DNA from: Streptomyces sp. Ru62
Lineage (GTDB): Bacteria > Actinomycetota > Actinomycetes > Streptomycetales > Streptomycetaceae
Assembly: GCF_002920615.1 (NCBI RefSeq)
Contig: NZ_PQSU01000003.1
Span: 124,001-188,000 of the forward strand
Length of the DNA stretch: 64,000 nucleotides
Direction of reading: 5' to 3'
This document shows positions 47,063 through 55,859 of this stretch, piece after piece; position 1 is the stretch's first letter; each line of letters starts with the position of its first letter. The notes under the pieces are model-generated. The model did not search any database. It was given only the letters and a program-made list of their open reading frames with translations, and had not been told where the DNA came from. Both the position numbers and the translations under genes were made by a program.

Positions 47063-48022
47063 GTGAAACGCAGTTCCACCACCTCGCTGCTCACGGTCAC
47101 CGCGCTGGCCGTCTCGCTGGCGGCTCTGGGCGGCCAGGCGCTGGCCGCGGACCCGGCGCTGACCGACGTCCACACGATCAGGCATCTGGACCTGGCGGCC
47201 GGTGAGCAGCCCGAGAACCTGGCCGTCGAACGCGACGGTTCCCTCGACCTGACGATGTCCTTCGCCCGCAGCATCGAGCGGCTGACGCCCGACGGACACC
47301 TGACCACGCTGGCCACCCTGCCCGCCCCGCCCGGGGGAACCGACGTTCCGCTCATCGGCCGGGCCTTCGTGGGCGGCGTCGTCATGGCGCCGGACGGCAC
47401 GCGGTACGTCACCTACGCCGCCGGCACCGACGCCCTGACGGGCGTGTGGCAGCTGCCCCGGCACGGCGCCCCGCGCCGGGTGGCCGCCCTGCCGGCCGCC
47501 GCGGTGCCCAACGGCCTCGCCCTGTACCGCGGCCGGCTGTACGTCAGCGACTCCGCCCTCGGCGCGGTGTGGCGCGTCCCCCTGGGCGGCGGCACCGCCA
47601 CCGTCTGGTCACAGGATCCCGAACTGGCCGGCAGGCCGGGCAAGTTCGGTGCCAACGGGCTGAAGGTGCACCACGGCGCCGTATGGGTCGGCAACTTCGA
47701 CCGGGGCACGCTGCTGCGCATACCGGTCCGCCACGACGGCACGGCCGGCCGGGTCCACCTCGTGGCGGACGGGCTGGGTCCGGTCGACGACTTCGACTTC
47801 ACCGGACACGGCGACGACGCCCTCGTCTCCACCAACCCCGGCAACGAGGTCGAGCTGGTCCGCGGGGACGGCTCCCACCGCACCGTCCTCACCGCCGCCG
47901 ACGGGCTGCAGAACCCCACGGCCGTCGCCGTGCGCGGCGACCGGGTGTACGTCACGGACGCCGCCTACTTCACCGCCGTCGACCCGAACATCGTCGGCGC
48001 GCGGCTGCACGGTCGTCACTGA
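47063..48022 (+). CDS. Secreted SMP-30/gluconolactonase-like propeller protein
   Basis: 319 residues. A Sec signal peptide (residues 1-29, LLTVTALAVSLAALGGQALA-A) precedes a six-bladed beta-propeller with blade motifs PENLAVERDGSLDLTMSFAR, GVVMAPDGTRYVT, VPNGLALYRGRLYVSDSALG and NPTAVAVRGDRVYVTDAAYF. The fold matches the SMP-30/Vgb-like lactonase group. Secreted enzymes of this type may open lactone rings, but the metal ligands cannot be placed with certainty. GTG 47063 has AAAGG 5 nt upstream. It follows reductase 3 by 82 nt and may be the last gene of that operon; two hairpins follow. Confidence 0.85.
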   Translation: MKRSSTTSLLTVTALAVSLAALGGQALAADPALTDVHTIRHLDLAAGEQPENLAVERDGSLDLTMSFARSIERLTPDGHLTTLATLPAPPGGTDVPLIGRAFVGGVVMAPDGTRYVTYAAGTDALTGVWQLPRHGAPRRVAALPAAAVPNGLALYRGRLYVSDSALGAVWRVPLGGGTATVWSQDPELAGRPGKFGANGLKVHHGAVWVGNFDRGTLLRIPVRHDGTAGRVHLVADGLGPVDDFDFTGHGDDALVSTNPGNEVELVRGDGSHRTVLTAADGLQNPTAVAVRGDRVYVTDAAYFTAVDPNIVGARLHGRH

Positions 48023-48089
48023 CGGCGGGTGAAGCGGCCGGCGGGCGGGACGTCCCTGACCGTCGAGTCCGGTCGCGGACGGCGGCAAA

Positions 48090-48143
48090 CACGGTCGCAG
48101 TGCGCGGACTGAGACCGTGCTTGCCGTGTCCGTCGGCACGGCG
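48090..48143. terminator. Two consecutive hairpins between convergent genes
   Basis: CACGGTC-G-CAGT (48090-48101) pairs with ACTG-A-GACCGTG (48108-48119), followed by GCCGTG (48124-48129) with CACGGC (48138-48143). They lie between the propeller gene and the lipoprotein gene, which converge. Confidence 0.6.
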
Positions 48144-48239
48144 GTCACTCGAGCCGACCGAGGCCGGCATCACCACGCCGGTGAAGCCGGCCCCGCACTA
48201 CACCACCGGACCACTACGGCCCGGCCACCGAGCGGGACC

Positions 48240-49325
48240 TCAGAACTCGTCCTCCGGGAAGTCCTGGTCGAGACCGCTCATGTCGATGTCGGGGTCGCCC
48301 ATCGGCGGCCCGCCGAGGAAGCCGTTCATGAGGTCGCCCAGGTCGAGCTTCGTGGCACCGGCCGGAGCGGTGGGCCTGGTGCCCTCGCTCATCCGCAGCC
48401 TCAGGCCCAGCTTCTTGACCTTGGCGGTCTCGGCCAGCTTGGCGAGGTCCACGTCCACCTGGGACAGCTCGCCGTTCTTGAGGGTGAAGTCAGCCGTCAC
48501 CTTGGCGTTGGGCGCGTCCTTCAGGTCCTTGTCCGTCGGCAGCTCCATGCCCGGCGGCAGGTCCTTCGCCAGCGGCCGCAGCTCGCCGAACAGCTCGGTG
48601 ACCAGCTTGCGGAAGGGCGCCGTCGCGGTGACGTGCTCGGTTCCGTCGCCGCCGCCGGCCGTCTTGAAGCGCACCTCGCGGGCGACGACCTCGCGGAGCG
48701 ACTGCACCAGCTTCTTCTGCGTCTTGGCGTCGAGGGACGGCGCGGGTGCGGGACCGCCCCCGCCCTTCTCGCCCTCGGCGGCGGCCTTGTCCATCTCCTT
48801 GGTGCTGAACTTGACCCACTTGCCCTCAAGAACGGCCTTGAACGCCCCGGCCTCCGGCGGCAGGTCGTCGGCGGACGGTACGGGGCTGCCCGACATCTTG
48901 CCCATGGCGTCCATGTCGACACGCACGTAGACGTAGTCGCCGATCATCCGGTACTCGGCGAGGTCGCCGTCCGGGGTGCTGACCTTCATGGCCGTACCCA
49001 CGAGGTCCTTCTCGCCGGACTCGGCGAGCGGCTTCTTCGACTCCACGGTCACGGTGATCTTCGCGTCGCTGATCAGCTTGGCGGCCTCGTCCGGGATCTC
49101 CTCACCGGGCGCGGGGTCGGACTCGGCGTCCAGCGCCTTGAGGGTCGCGGCGTCGGTGTCCACGTCGAGCTCGAAGGAGAGCCTGTTCTTCTCGCCCAGC
49201 TTCTCGAAGGCCCGGTCGAGCTTCTTGCCGGCGGACAGCTGCTCCACCGTTCCGCAGGCGGCGGAACCGGCGAGTACGGCACCGACGACGGCGGTGGCGG
49301 TCAGGGTCTTGCGTATGGCGTTGAT
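48240..49325 (-). CDS. Secreted lipoprotein with LppX/LolA-like fold; apparent ATC start
   Basis: 361 residues if translation begins at the ATC at 49323-49325. The N-terminus would be NAIRKTLTATAVVGAVLAGS, then AAC with a lipidated Cys, followed by GTVEQLSAGKKLDRAFEKLG. The mature part is rich in Lys, Glu and Asp with long amphipathic strands, typical of streptomycete lipoproteins related to the LppX/LprG lipid-carrier group. The only standard start in frame is a GTG at 49247, which would remove both signal peptide and lipobox. A GAGGAG ribosome site ends exactly 6 nt before the ATC, so I place the start there. Sequencing error or a real rare start codon are the options. Confidence 0.75.
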   Translation of the reverse strand: MNAIRKTLTATAVVGAVLAGSAACGTVEQLSAGKKLDRAFEKLGEKNRLSFELDVDTDAATLKALDAESDPAPGEEIPDEAAKLISDAKITVTVESKKPLAESGEKDLVGTAMKVSTPDGDLAEYRMIGDYVYVRVDMDAMGKMSGSPVPSADDLPPEAGAFKAVLEGKWVKFSTKEMDKAAAEGEKGGGGPAPAPSLDAKTQKKLVQSLREVVAREVRFKTAGGGDGTEHVTATAPFRKLVTELFGELRPLAKDLPPGMELPTDKDLKDAPNAKVTADFTLKNGELSQVDVDLAKLAETAKVKKLGLRLRMSEGTRPTAPAGATKLDLGDLMNGFLGGPPMGDPDIDMSGLDQDFPEDEF

Positions 49326-49460
49326 GATGGTCTCCTCGTTGCTCCGATCACCATGTGATCGATCAGAAGACTCACAAGCGGCCCACAGGGTTGTACGGGC
49401 CGGTGACCGAGTGTTCTCCGGGAAGCGCGGCGCGCGATCCGGCGTGTACCGCGGATGGCG

Positions 49461-49483
49461 TATTCTGGGTAGACCGACCTACC
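49461..49483 (+). promoter_or_regulatory. TetR operator-like dyad overlapping a -10-like box
   Basis: GGTAG (49468-49472) and CTACC (49479-49483) form a dyad around ACCGAC, immediately after TATTCT (49461-49466), a plausible -10 box. The site is 15 nt before the TetR gene start, so autorepression is likely. Confidence 0.5.
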
Positions 49484-49497
49484 TAGTTTGGACTGCG

Positions 49498-50103
49498 ATG
49501 ACCGAGAACCCCGCGAGAACAATGGACGGCGCGCGGCGGCGCCCGGCCCGCGAACGCCTCCTCGCGGCGGCGGCCCGCCGCTTCTACGCCGACGGCGTGG
49601 CGGCGACCGGCATCGACACGATCACCACCGAGGCCGGCGTGGCGAAGATGAGCCTCTACAACAACTTCTCCTCCAAGGCCGACCTGGTCAGGGCCTACCT
49701 GGACGCCCGGCACGAGGAGTGGCTCGGCCTGTACCGGGCCCGGCTGGAGCGCGCCGGCGGCCCGCGCGACGGTGTGCTGGCGGTCTTCGACGCCTACGCC
49801 GACCACGCGGCCTTCGCCTACGAGCACGGCTTCCGCGGCTGCGGGCTGCTCAACGCCGCAGCCGAGCTGCCGGCCGGCGACGAGGGCCGTGCCGTGGTGC
49901 GCGCCCACAAGGAGGAGGTCGAGCGGCTGATCGCCGGACACCTGGAGGAGCTGCTGCCCGGGCGGCCCGACGAGGCCCGGGCGACGGCCGAGCACCTCGC
50001 CTTCCTCCTGGAGGGCGCGATGGCCCGCGCCGGTCTGGAGGGCGACGGCGACCGCCTCCGGCACGCCCGCGCCATGGCGGCCACCCTGCTGGACCGGCTG
50101 TGA
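49498..50103 (+). CDS. TetR family transcriptional regulator
   Basis: 201 residues. The N-terminal helix-turn-helix (about 17-62) contains RRFYADGVAATGIDTITTEA and VAKMSLYNNFSSKADLVRAY, very typical of TetR. The C-terminal ligand domain is of the TetR_C YfiR-like sort (AFAYEHGFRGCGLLNAAAEL). It should repress the overlapping EamA gene and itself through the dyad upstream. ATG 49498 is close to the promoter and lacks a strong ribosome site. The next gene overlaps its stop by 4 nt (GTGA), a tight coupling. Confidence 0.95.
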   Translation: MTENPARTMDGARRRPARERLLAAAARRFYADGVAATGIDTITTEAGVAKMSLYNNFSSKADLVRAYLDARHEEWLGLYRARLERAGGPRDGVLAVFDAYADHAAFAYEHGFRGCGLLNAAAELPAGDEGRAVVRAHKEEVERLIAGHLEELLPGRPDEARATAEHLAFLLEGAMARAGLEGDGDRLRHARAMAATLLDRL

Positions 50104-51113
50104 GCCGGCCCACCGGGCCCGGCCGGTCCGCCGGCACAGGGGCGCTGTGCGTGCTGGCGGCCTCCGTCCTGTGGGGCACGACGGGTACGGCCGCCACGTT
50201 CGCCCCACGGGTCGGCCCGCTCGCCATCGGCGCCGTCGCCATGGGCCTGGGCGGGCTTCTGCAGGCCCTCGTCGCCGCCCTGGGGATCGCCCGCCACGCA
50301 CCCCGGCTGCGCGAGCGGCGCGGCACGGTGCTGCTCGGCGCCGTCTGCGTCGCGGTGTACCCCCTGGCGTTCTACACCTCGATGCGCCTGGCCGGAGTCG
50401 CCGTGGGCACCGTGGTGTCTCTCGGCACCGCCCCGCTCGCCTCGGCCCTGATCGAGCGCGTCGTGGACGGCCGCCGGCTCACCCGCCGCTGGACGACCGC
50501 CGCCGCGCTGGGCCTGCTCGGCACCGCCTTGCTGTGCGTCGCCGAGGCCACGCCCGCGGGCGACGGCACGGGCCGGGCGTCCATGGCCGCCACGCTGCTC
50601 GGCGTGGGCCTCGGCCTGGTCGCCGCCGCCACCTACGCCCTCTACTCCTGGGCGGCCCACCGGCTCATCACCCGCCGGATCCCCTCCCGCGCGGCGATGG
50701 GCGCCGTCTTCGGACTCGGCGGGCTGCTCCTCCTGCCCGTCCTCCTGGCCACCGGCGCGCCGCTCGTCAGCTCCTGGTCCAACGCGGCGGTCGGCACGTA
50801 CATGGCCCTCGTCCCCATGTTCACCGGCTACGTCCTGTTCGGCTGGGGCCTCGCGCACGTACCCGCCAGCACCGCCACCACGCTCTCCCTGCTGGAACCT
50901 GCCGTCGCGGCCGTACTCGCCGTCCTGGTCGTCGGCGAACGCCTCCCCGCGGCGGGCTGGGCGGGGACGGCACTGGTCATCGCCTGCCTCGCGGTCCTCA
51001 CCGCCGCCCCTCGCCGGCGGAAGCAGTCCGAGGGCCCGCCCGGAACGGCACCCGGGGAAGCGCCACCGGCCACAGCCGGCCTCACCATGACCCCCGACCA
51101 GGCGGCAGACTGA
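50100..51113 (+). CDS. EamA/DMT family transporter
   Basis: 337 residues with ten predicted helices in two EamA repeats (first from ALCVLAASVLWGTTGTAATF, second from GVGLGLVAAATYALYSWAA). GTVVSLGTAPLASALIERV and PASTATTLSLLEPAVAAVLA are the conserved ends of the repeats. Probably exports an amino acid or other metabolite whose presence the TetR protein senses. The GTG start overlaps the TetR stop. The C-terminal 35 residues are a soluble Pro/Gly-rich tail. Cargo unknown. Confidence 0.93.
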   Translation: MSRPTGPGRSAGTGALCVLAASVLWGTTGTAATFAPRVGPLAIGAVAMGLGGLLQALVAALGIARHAPRLRERRGTVLLGAVCVAVYPLAFYTSMRLAGVAVGTVVSLGTAPLASALIERVVDGRRLTRRWTTAAALGLLGTALLCVAEATPAGDGTGRASMAATLLGVGLGLVAAATYALYSWAAHRLITRRIPSRAAMGAVFGLGGLLLLPVLLATGAPLVSSWSNAAVGTYMALVPMFTGYVLFGWGLAHVPASTATTLSLLEPAVAAVLAVLVVGERLPAAGWAGTALVIACLAVLTAAPRRRKQSEGPPGTAPGEAPPATAGLTMTPDQAAD

Positions 51114-51236
51114 GCGGTTCGGCGCGCGGCAGCGACCCGGCGGGCCGCGGCGCCGGGCGTCGGGGGGCATGCGGCGGCCTTCCCGTACCACTACCGCGCA
51201 GGGCGTCGGGCAGTGCGGCGGCGCGATCCCGTGCGG

Positions 51237-51476
51237 CTACGGCGCCGGGTCCTCCTGCGTGCGCCGGACCGCCGTCTTCACGGACTGCTCCAGCTCGTAC
51301 CGCGACCCGCCCTCGCGCGTCGCATACGCCGTCAGGGCGGTCTGGAACGCCTCGGCCGCCCCTCGCCACGCCCGCCACTGGGCGTCGTACTCCGCACCGC
51401 ACAGGCCGGCCAGCTTCGCGCGCTCCGCTTCGCAGGAACGCTCCAGCTCGACCAATTCGTCCGGAATGTCTGTCAC
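51237..51476 (-). CDS. Small conserved hypothetical protein
   Basis: 79 residues, almost all helical and charged: LVELERSCEAERAKLAGLCG then EYDAQWRAWRGAAEAFQTAL and VKTAVRRTQEDPAP. Proteins with this spacing recur in Streptomyces and have no assigned function. No signal peptide or membrane segment. The start is a GTG with a weak ribosome site; a small dyad lies 6 nt upstream. It stands alone between the EamA gene and the NDK-like gene, both on the other strand. Confidence 0.75.
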   Translation of the reverse strand: MTDIPDELVELERSCEAERAKLAGLCGAEYDAQWRAWRGAAEAFQTALTAYATREGGSRYELEQSVKTAVRRTQEDPAP

Positions 51477-51481
51477 ACAAG

Positions 51482-51499
51482 GATGCTATGCACAGCATC
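51482..51499. promoter_or_regulatory. GATGCT-N6-AGCATC dyad
   Basis: A perfect 6-bp inverted repeat around ATGCAC, 6 bp upstream of the small conserved gene and 134 bp upstream of the NDK-like gene, in their divergent region. Operator candidate. Confidence 0.4.
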
Positions 51500-51632
51500 A
51501 CCGGGACGCCCGTCAGCACCTCGGAGGACCGGCGGGCGATTCTGCCGGGCGGAACACCGGGCTGTGCGGCTCCGCGGCAGTGCGGCACCATCCAGAGGTC
51601 AAGCAGGTGGCCGGCATACGGAGGAGGCACAC

Positions 51633-52052
51633 GTGCCGAGGATCGGTGGCGCCCTGCCCGAGCGCTGTGACGTCGCACAGGACACGCACGTTCTGGTCAA
51701 GCCGGACGGGCTGGCACGCGGCCTGGCCCCCACCGTCGTCCACGGGCTGCGGCGTGACGGCCTCCTCGTCGAGACGGTCGGCGTCCTGCGGCTGAGTGCC
51801 GCGGACGCGGAACGCTGGTATCCGGAGAAGCGCGACGAGCCGGACGGCGGGCTGACCCTGGCCTACCTCTGCGAGGGCCCCGTGCTGCTGCTGGCCGTGC
51901 GGGGACCGGACGCCATCCGGCGGGCGCTGTCCACCAAGCGCCGGCTGCGCGCGGCCCTCACCCGTGATGAGCGGCGCAATGTGGTGCACTGCCCGGAGAC
52001 CCTGGGCGAGCGCGACCACGAACGGACGGTCTTCGCGCCGCTGCTGCTCTGA
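51633..52052 (+). CDS. Divergent nucleoside-diphosphate-kinase-like protein
   Basis: 139 residues, near the 137 of standard Streptomyces Ndk. Retained features: THVLVKPDGLARGLAPTVVH (the KPDG strand), a helix with RLSAADAERWYP, LAYLCEGPVLLLAVRGPDAI, and RNVVHCPETLGERDHE, in which His is in the place of the phosphorylated histidine. The region that should contain the GTIR loop and its Arg and Thr is shortened and reads RRALSTKRRLRAALTRDE. So kinase activity is doubtful; it may bind nucleotides or have another substrate. GTG 51633 has GAGGAGG 5 nt upstream. It converges on the ABC permease at 52127, with no hairpin seen. Confidence 0.75.
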   Translation: MPRIGGALPERCDVAQDTHVLVKPDGLARGLAPTVVHGLRRDGLLVETVGVLRLSAADAERWYPEKRDEPDGGLTLAYLCEGPVLLLAVRGPDAIRRALSTKRRLRAALTRDERRNVVHCPETLGERDHERTVFAPLLL

Positions 52053-52126
52053 GGACGCCGGGTGCCGCGACCGGCCGCCGCACCGGTGCCGGACCCCCCG
52101 GCGACCGGTGCGCGAGCCGTCGTCGG

Positions 52127-52948
52127 TCAGGCCGAGAACTCGAAGGCGCCCCGGCCGCGGCCCCGCCGCGCCATGAAGCGGAAGGCGGTCATCGCCGCCA
52201 GCAGCCACCCCGCGCCGCAGACGGCGGCGGCCGATGCCGCCAGGGTGACCGACGCGGCGGACTCCCCGGCCGCCACCGCCCGGACCGCGGCCAGTGCATG
52301 GGTGAGCGGCAGCACCGCGGCGACCGCCTGCAGCCAGGACGGCCAGAACCCGACCGGCACCTGCACCCCGCAGATGGCCATCATCGACAGATAGGCGGTG
52401 TTGGAGACGATGTTCCGCACGCCGGGAGCGCCGATGACCAGCACGGACAGGAACAGCCCGACGCTGTAGGTCGTGAACGAGGCCAGCAGCACCAGCAACG
52501 CCACCACGGGGACCTGAGCGGCGGTCCAGGAGACGCCGAGCAGGGGGCCGAGGGCGAACAGCGAGACCAGGGAGGTGGCCGCGCCGCTGATCGGCCACTC
52601 CAGACTGCGGCCGAGGAAGACCCAGCCGAAGTCGGCCGGTGCCGCCGCCAGCAGCGCCAGGGTGCCGCTGCGCCGCTCCCGGGTGCTGGTGGCGATGACG
52701 TTCATCGCCTCCACGGCACAGGTCATCACCGCGTTGCCGATGACCAGGAAGCGCACCTGCGCGTCCGAGCCCGTCAGGCGGCCCAGCAGGGCGAAGAAGG
52801 TGACCTGCGCGAGCATCCGGCCGAGCCAGCCGAACGTCCAGCTGTACCAGGTGTAGGAGGCCCGGAAGTCGGCCAGCGCGTTGGCGGCGCTGTACCGGAC
52901 GATGCGCAGTGGCTGGAGGAGCTTCGTCATGAGGAGCTGGATGTCCAC
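52127..52948 (-). CDS. ABC-2 type permease, second subunit of the peptide-operon exporter
   Basis: 273 residues, six helices; the ABC-2 loop TSTRERRSGTLALLAAAPAD is conserved, and the last helix is AAVCGAGWLLAAMTAFRFMA. The N-terminus RIVRYSAANALADFRASYTW is typical of DrrB-like or bacitracin-type two-permease exporters. GTG 52948 lies 7 nt after the stop of the first permease; an ATG six codons on is possible. It is the last gene of the leftward operon. Confidence 0.9.
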   Translation of the reverse strand: MDIQLLMTKLLQPLRIVRYSAANALADFRASYTWYSWTFGWLGRMLAQVTFFALLGRLTGSDAQVRFLVIGNAVMTCAVEAMNVIATSTRERRSGTLALLAAAPADFGWVFLGRSLEWPISGAATSLVSLFALGPLLGVSWTAAQVPVVALLVLLASFTTYSVGLFLSVLVIGAPGVRNIVSNTAYLSMMAICGVQVPVGFWPSWLQAVAAVLPLTHALAAVRAVAAGESAASVTLAASAAAVCGAGWLLAAMTAFRFMARRGRGRGAFEFSA

Positions 52949-52955
52949 GGTGGCC

Positions 52956-53723
52956 TCAGATCTTGGACAGGGTGCCGAGGACGTGCACCCGGCGGAGGAA
53001 ACGGGCCAGCAGCAGGGAGCCGCCGGCGTAACCGGCGAACCCGAGCAGGACGATGGCGGCGAGCCGTCCGGCGGGGTTCGTGACCGGGTCCGGTGCGAGC
53101 GAGCCGCGCAGCAGGTCCGCGCTCCAGGACAGGAAGACCACGTGGGAGACCGGACGCAGCCACCCGGGGAGGAACGTGATCGGGACGACGACACCGCTCA
53201 GCAGGTAGAACGGGTAGCTGAGGGTGTTCTGGACGATCCGGGCCGAGGGCGCGAGCACGAACACGGCCGACAGCGTCAGCGCGGTCCCCGCCATGGCGAA
53301 GGAGGAGGTCAGGAGACAGGCCGCGAAGAGCACCGGATGGTGGATGGGCAGCACGATGCCGAAGACTCCGAACGCCGCGGCCCAGGACTCCGCGAAACTG
53401 GCCAGACTCAGCGTCGTCACCGCGAAGATCCGTGCGGTGAGGACGGTCGCGAACGGCGCGGGCGTGGCCACCAGCGCCTCCAGCGTCCCCCACGACCGTT
53501 CCTGGCTGATCAGTTCCCCCGCGGTGAACAGCGCCATGGCCCACAGGGACATCAGCACCGGCGCCAGGATCGCGTACGGTGCCAGGTCGCGCCGTCCGGC
53601 GTACTCGCTGATCGCCAGGAAGACGACGGTGAACAGCGGTGTCGTGACGAAGACATGGACGGTGTCAGGGGTCCGCAGGGCCAGCGACACCTGGAAACGG
53701 AACGCACTCAGCGCGAGTCTCAT
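52956..53723 (-). CDS. ABC-2 type permease, first subunit of the peptide-operon exporter
   Basis: 255 residues, six helices. ISQERSWGTLEALVATPAPF is the ABC-2 amphipathic loop after helix 2; SYPFYLLSGVVVPITFLPGW is the conserved loop before the last helices. It should pair with the permease at 52127 and the ATPase at 53720. The ATG overlaps the ATPase stop by 4 nt (ATGA). Confidence 0.92.
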   Translation of the reverse strand: MRLALSAFRFQVSLALRTPDTVHVFVTTPLFTVVFLAISEYAGRRDLAPYAILAPVLMSLWAMALFTAGELISQERSWGTLEALVATPAPFATVLTARIFAVTTLSLASFAESWAAAFGVFGIVLPIHHPVLFAACLLTSSFAMAGTALTLSAVFVLAPSARIVQNTLSYPFYLLSGVVVPITFLPGWLRPVSHVVFLSWSADLLRGSLAPDPVTNPAGRLAAIVLLGFAGYAGGSLLLARFLRRVHVLGTLSKI

Positions 53724-54685
53724 CGGGGCACCGCCATGCCACGGCTGCCGATCATGTTCAGATAGACCTCCTCCAAGGTGGGGCGCACGGTGCCCAACGA
53801 GGTCACCCCCGCGTCCACCAGCACCGCGAGGACCTGCCGCACGGTCGCGTTGCCGTCGATGTCGACCAGCACCCGGTCGCCGGGCCGCCGGTGCACCGCA
53901 AGCACCCCGTCCAGCAGCTCGATCCTCCGCAGCACCGCGTCCGGTACGTTCTCCGCGGTGACCTGCTCGTACCGGGAGATCCGCTCGGCCAGTACGGCCG
54001 GACGCTCGGTGGCGAGCACCGCGCCCTGGTCGATGAGCGTCACCTGGTCGCAGACCGCCTCCGCCTCGCTCATGTCATGCGTCGTGATCAGGATCGTGCG
54101 GCCCTCGGCGCGCAGCTCGCCGATCAGGGCGCGGAAGTCCAGGGCGGCGACCGGGTCCATTCCGGTGGTGGGCTCGTCGAGCAGGAGCACCTGAGGATCG
54201 CTGATCAGGCCGCGGGCCAGGTGCAGCCGCTGTTTCATGCCTCGGGAGAAGCCGTCCACGGACTCCCGGTCCCGGCTCGACAGGCCGACGCGCTCCAGCA
54301 GCGAACCGGTCCGACGACGCAGCTCGGCGCCGTGCAGACCGTACAAGGCGCCCCAGAACTCCAGGTTCTGACGGGCTGTCAGTCTGCCGTACAGGCCGCG
54401 GTCCCCGCCGAACACGATGCCCAGCGCGTTCTGCACGGCGCGCGCCTCGGACACGACGTCGCGGCCGAGCACCCGCGCCGAACCGGACGTCGGGTGCAGA
54501 ACGGTGCAGAGGATCTTGCAGAGCGTCGTCTTGCCGGCGCCGTTGGGTCCGAGCAGGCCCCGGACCTCGCCTCGTTCGATCCTGAGGTCGACCCCGGACA
54601 GGGCGACCACCTCGGGGGTGCCGCGCCGGGCCGGATAGGTACGGCGCAGCGCCGTGGTCACAATGGCGGCGGAATCTGCGGCCAT
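53720..54685 (-). CDS. ABC transporter ATP-binding protein of the peptide-operon exporter
   Basis: 321 residues. Walker A GPNGAGKTT (about 44-52), signature FSRGMKQRLHLARGL, Walker B VLLLDEPTTGMDP, H-loop TTHDMSEAEAV, and a C-terminal DrrA-like extension. All catalytic motifs are intact, in contrast to the ABC half-transporter at 58091. I choose ATG 54685, as AAGGAG is 5 nt upstream; GTG one codon earlier would be too close. The nucleotidyltransferase stop is 10 nt upstream. Export by the DrrA/DrrB-like route is expected; cargo unknown. Confidence 0.94.
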   Translation of the reverse strand: MAADSAAIVTTALRRTYPARRGTPEVVALSGVDLRIERGEVRGLLGPNGAGKTTLCKILCTVLHPTSGSARVLGRDVVSEARAVQNALGIVFGGDRGLYGRLTARQNLEFWGALYGLHGAELRRRTGSLLERVGLSSRDRESVDGFSRGMKQRLHLARGLISDPQVLLLDEPTTGMDPVAALDFRALIGELRAEGRTILITTHDMSEAEAVCDQVTLIDQGAVLATERPAVLAERISRYEQVTAENVPDAVLRRIELLDGVLAVHRRPGDRVLVDIDGNATVRQVLAVLVDAGVTSLGTVRPTLEEVYLNMIGSRGMAVPR

Positions 54686-54695
54686 CACTGCTCCT

Positions 54696-55859
54696 TCACG
54701 ATGAGCCCGGCTCGCCGGGCGCGGGCGGGTCGATACGGTCCAGCTCCCGCAGAGCGGAGTGGTATTGCTCGGGGGCCACCAGGGGGCCGGTCACCAGTAG
54801 GAAGTCCGCGACTGGTGTCCGCAGCAGGGACCCGTCGGCGAAGTCGTGGCGCCGCGACGGGGACAGTCCGGCGTCGAACGGCCGGTGCCGCAGGGGCATG
54901 CCGTGCACCGGCAGACCCGACGCCAACCGGTCGTCGATGCCCAGGCAGTCCGCGGGGCGGTCGGACACGACGGCCGCCCGGCGGGCCCGCTCGGTCGCCA
55001 CGGGACCTCGCAGCGCGGCGGTCACCGCGTCCAGCCGGGCAGCGGTCAAGCGGCCCAGGACTCCCGGGGGCACACGGTCGCGGCTGTACGTGAGGAGGTG
55101 CAGCAGTTCCGGCGCCAGCCGCAGCGTTCCGGCCGCGGCGGCGACGGCGGACGGGTCCGGCCGCCCGGAGTCCTCTGGCGGCGCGCCGAACAGGAAGAGC
55201 ACATCCACCACGTCCCTCGCGTGGAAGGGGCGCTGGAACGCCTCCTCGGCGAGGGACAGCAGGTCGGCGACGAAGGGCTCCTCGGGCAGCCGGGCCCGAG
55301 GCGGTACGTCGGGGTGGCGTCCGGGGAACGCCAGGGTGCTGACCTCGACCCGCAGGTCACGGTCGAGCAGGGCGTCCGGCGAAGGCCAGCTGAGGCTGAG
55401 CACCAGGTGGGTACGGCTGCCGTCGTGCAGCAGGGCGAGATCGACGTCGGTGAGGTCGGCGTACGCGGTGACCGCCGCCACGACGCGCCACAGGTCCTCC
55501 TCGTCGCCGTCGACGACCAGGTCGAGGTCGCCGACGGGGCGTCGCAGTCCCTCCGGGTAGTGGGCGGCCAGGGAAGCGCCCTTGACCTGCCGGACGGTGG
55601 CCGAGGAGACGTCGGCGCAGACGGCGGCGAAGACCTCGCGGTAGGTGTCGGCGCGCTCGCCGGCCCGGCGCAGCTCGTCCGCGGCACCGGTGCCCAGCGC
55701 CAGACCGTCCCGGCGGGCGGCCGACAGCAGGAGCTGGGGCAGCGCGGTGGACACGGCCCGGGCCTTGCGCAGCAGGGCCCGGGGGTGCGTGTCGTCGTCC
55801 GCTTCCAGCAGCCGGGCCAGGAACGGCAGGTCCACCGGGTCGGCCGGGGCGGACGTCAT
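54696..55859 (-). CDS. PF14907-type nucleotidyltransferase family protein
   Basis: 387 residues. KGASLAAHYPEGLRRPVGDL followed by DLVV (about 91-115) is the hallmark of the uncharacterised nucleotidyltransferase family: an Asp pair in a polymerase-beta-like fold to bind metal. LLSLSWPSPD and RDLRVEV may provide the third acidic ligand. Downstream helices include EPFVADLLSLAEEAFQRPFH. Members are often found in peptide natural-product clusters, where the role is unclear. The ATG overlaps the M16 stop by 4 nt (ATGA), so they are co-translated. Confidence 0.8.
   Translation of the reverse strand: MTSAPADPVDLPFLARLLEADDDTHPRALLRKARAVSTALPQLLLSAARRDGLALGTGAADELRRAGERADTYREVFAAVCADVSSATVRQVKGASLAAHYPEGLRRPVGDLDLVVDGDEEDLWRVVAAVTAYADLTDVDLALLHDGSRTHLVLSLSWPSPDALLDRDLRVEVSTLAFPGRHPDVPPRARLPEEPFVADLLSLAEEAFQRPFHARDVVDVLFLFGAPPEDSGRPDPSAVAAAAGTLRLAPELLHLLTYSRDRVPPGVLGRLTAARLDAVTAALRGPVATERARRAAVVSDRPADCLGIDDRLASGLPVHGMPLRHRPFDAGLSPSRRHDFADGSLLRTPVADFLLVTGPLVAPEQYHSALRELDRIDPPAPGEPGSS

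Noticed and set aside
48976..49497. N-terminal extension of the TetR frame
   Set aside because: It is antisense to the lipoprotein gene; the TetR fold begins soon after the ATG at 49498.
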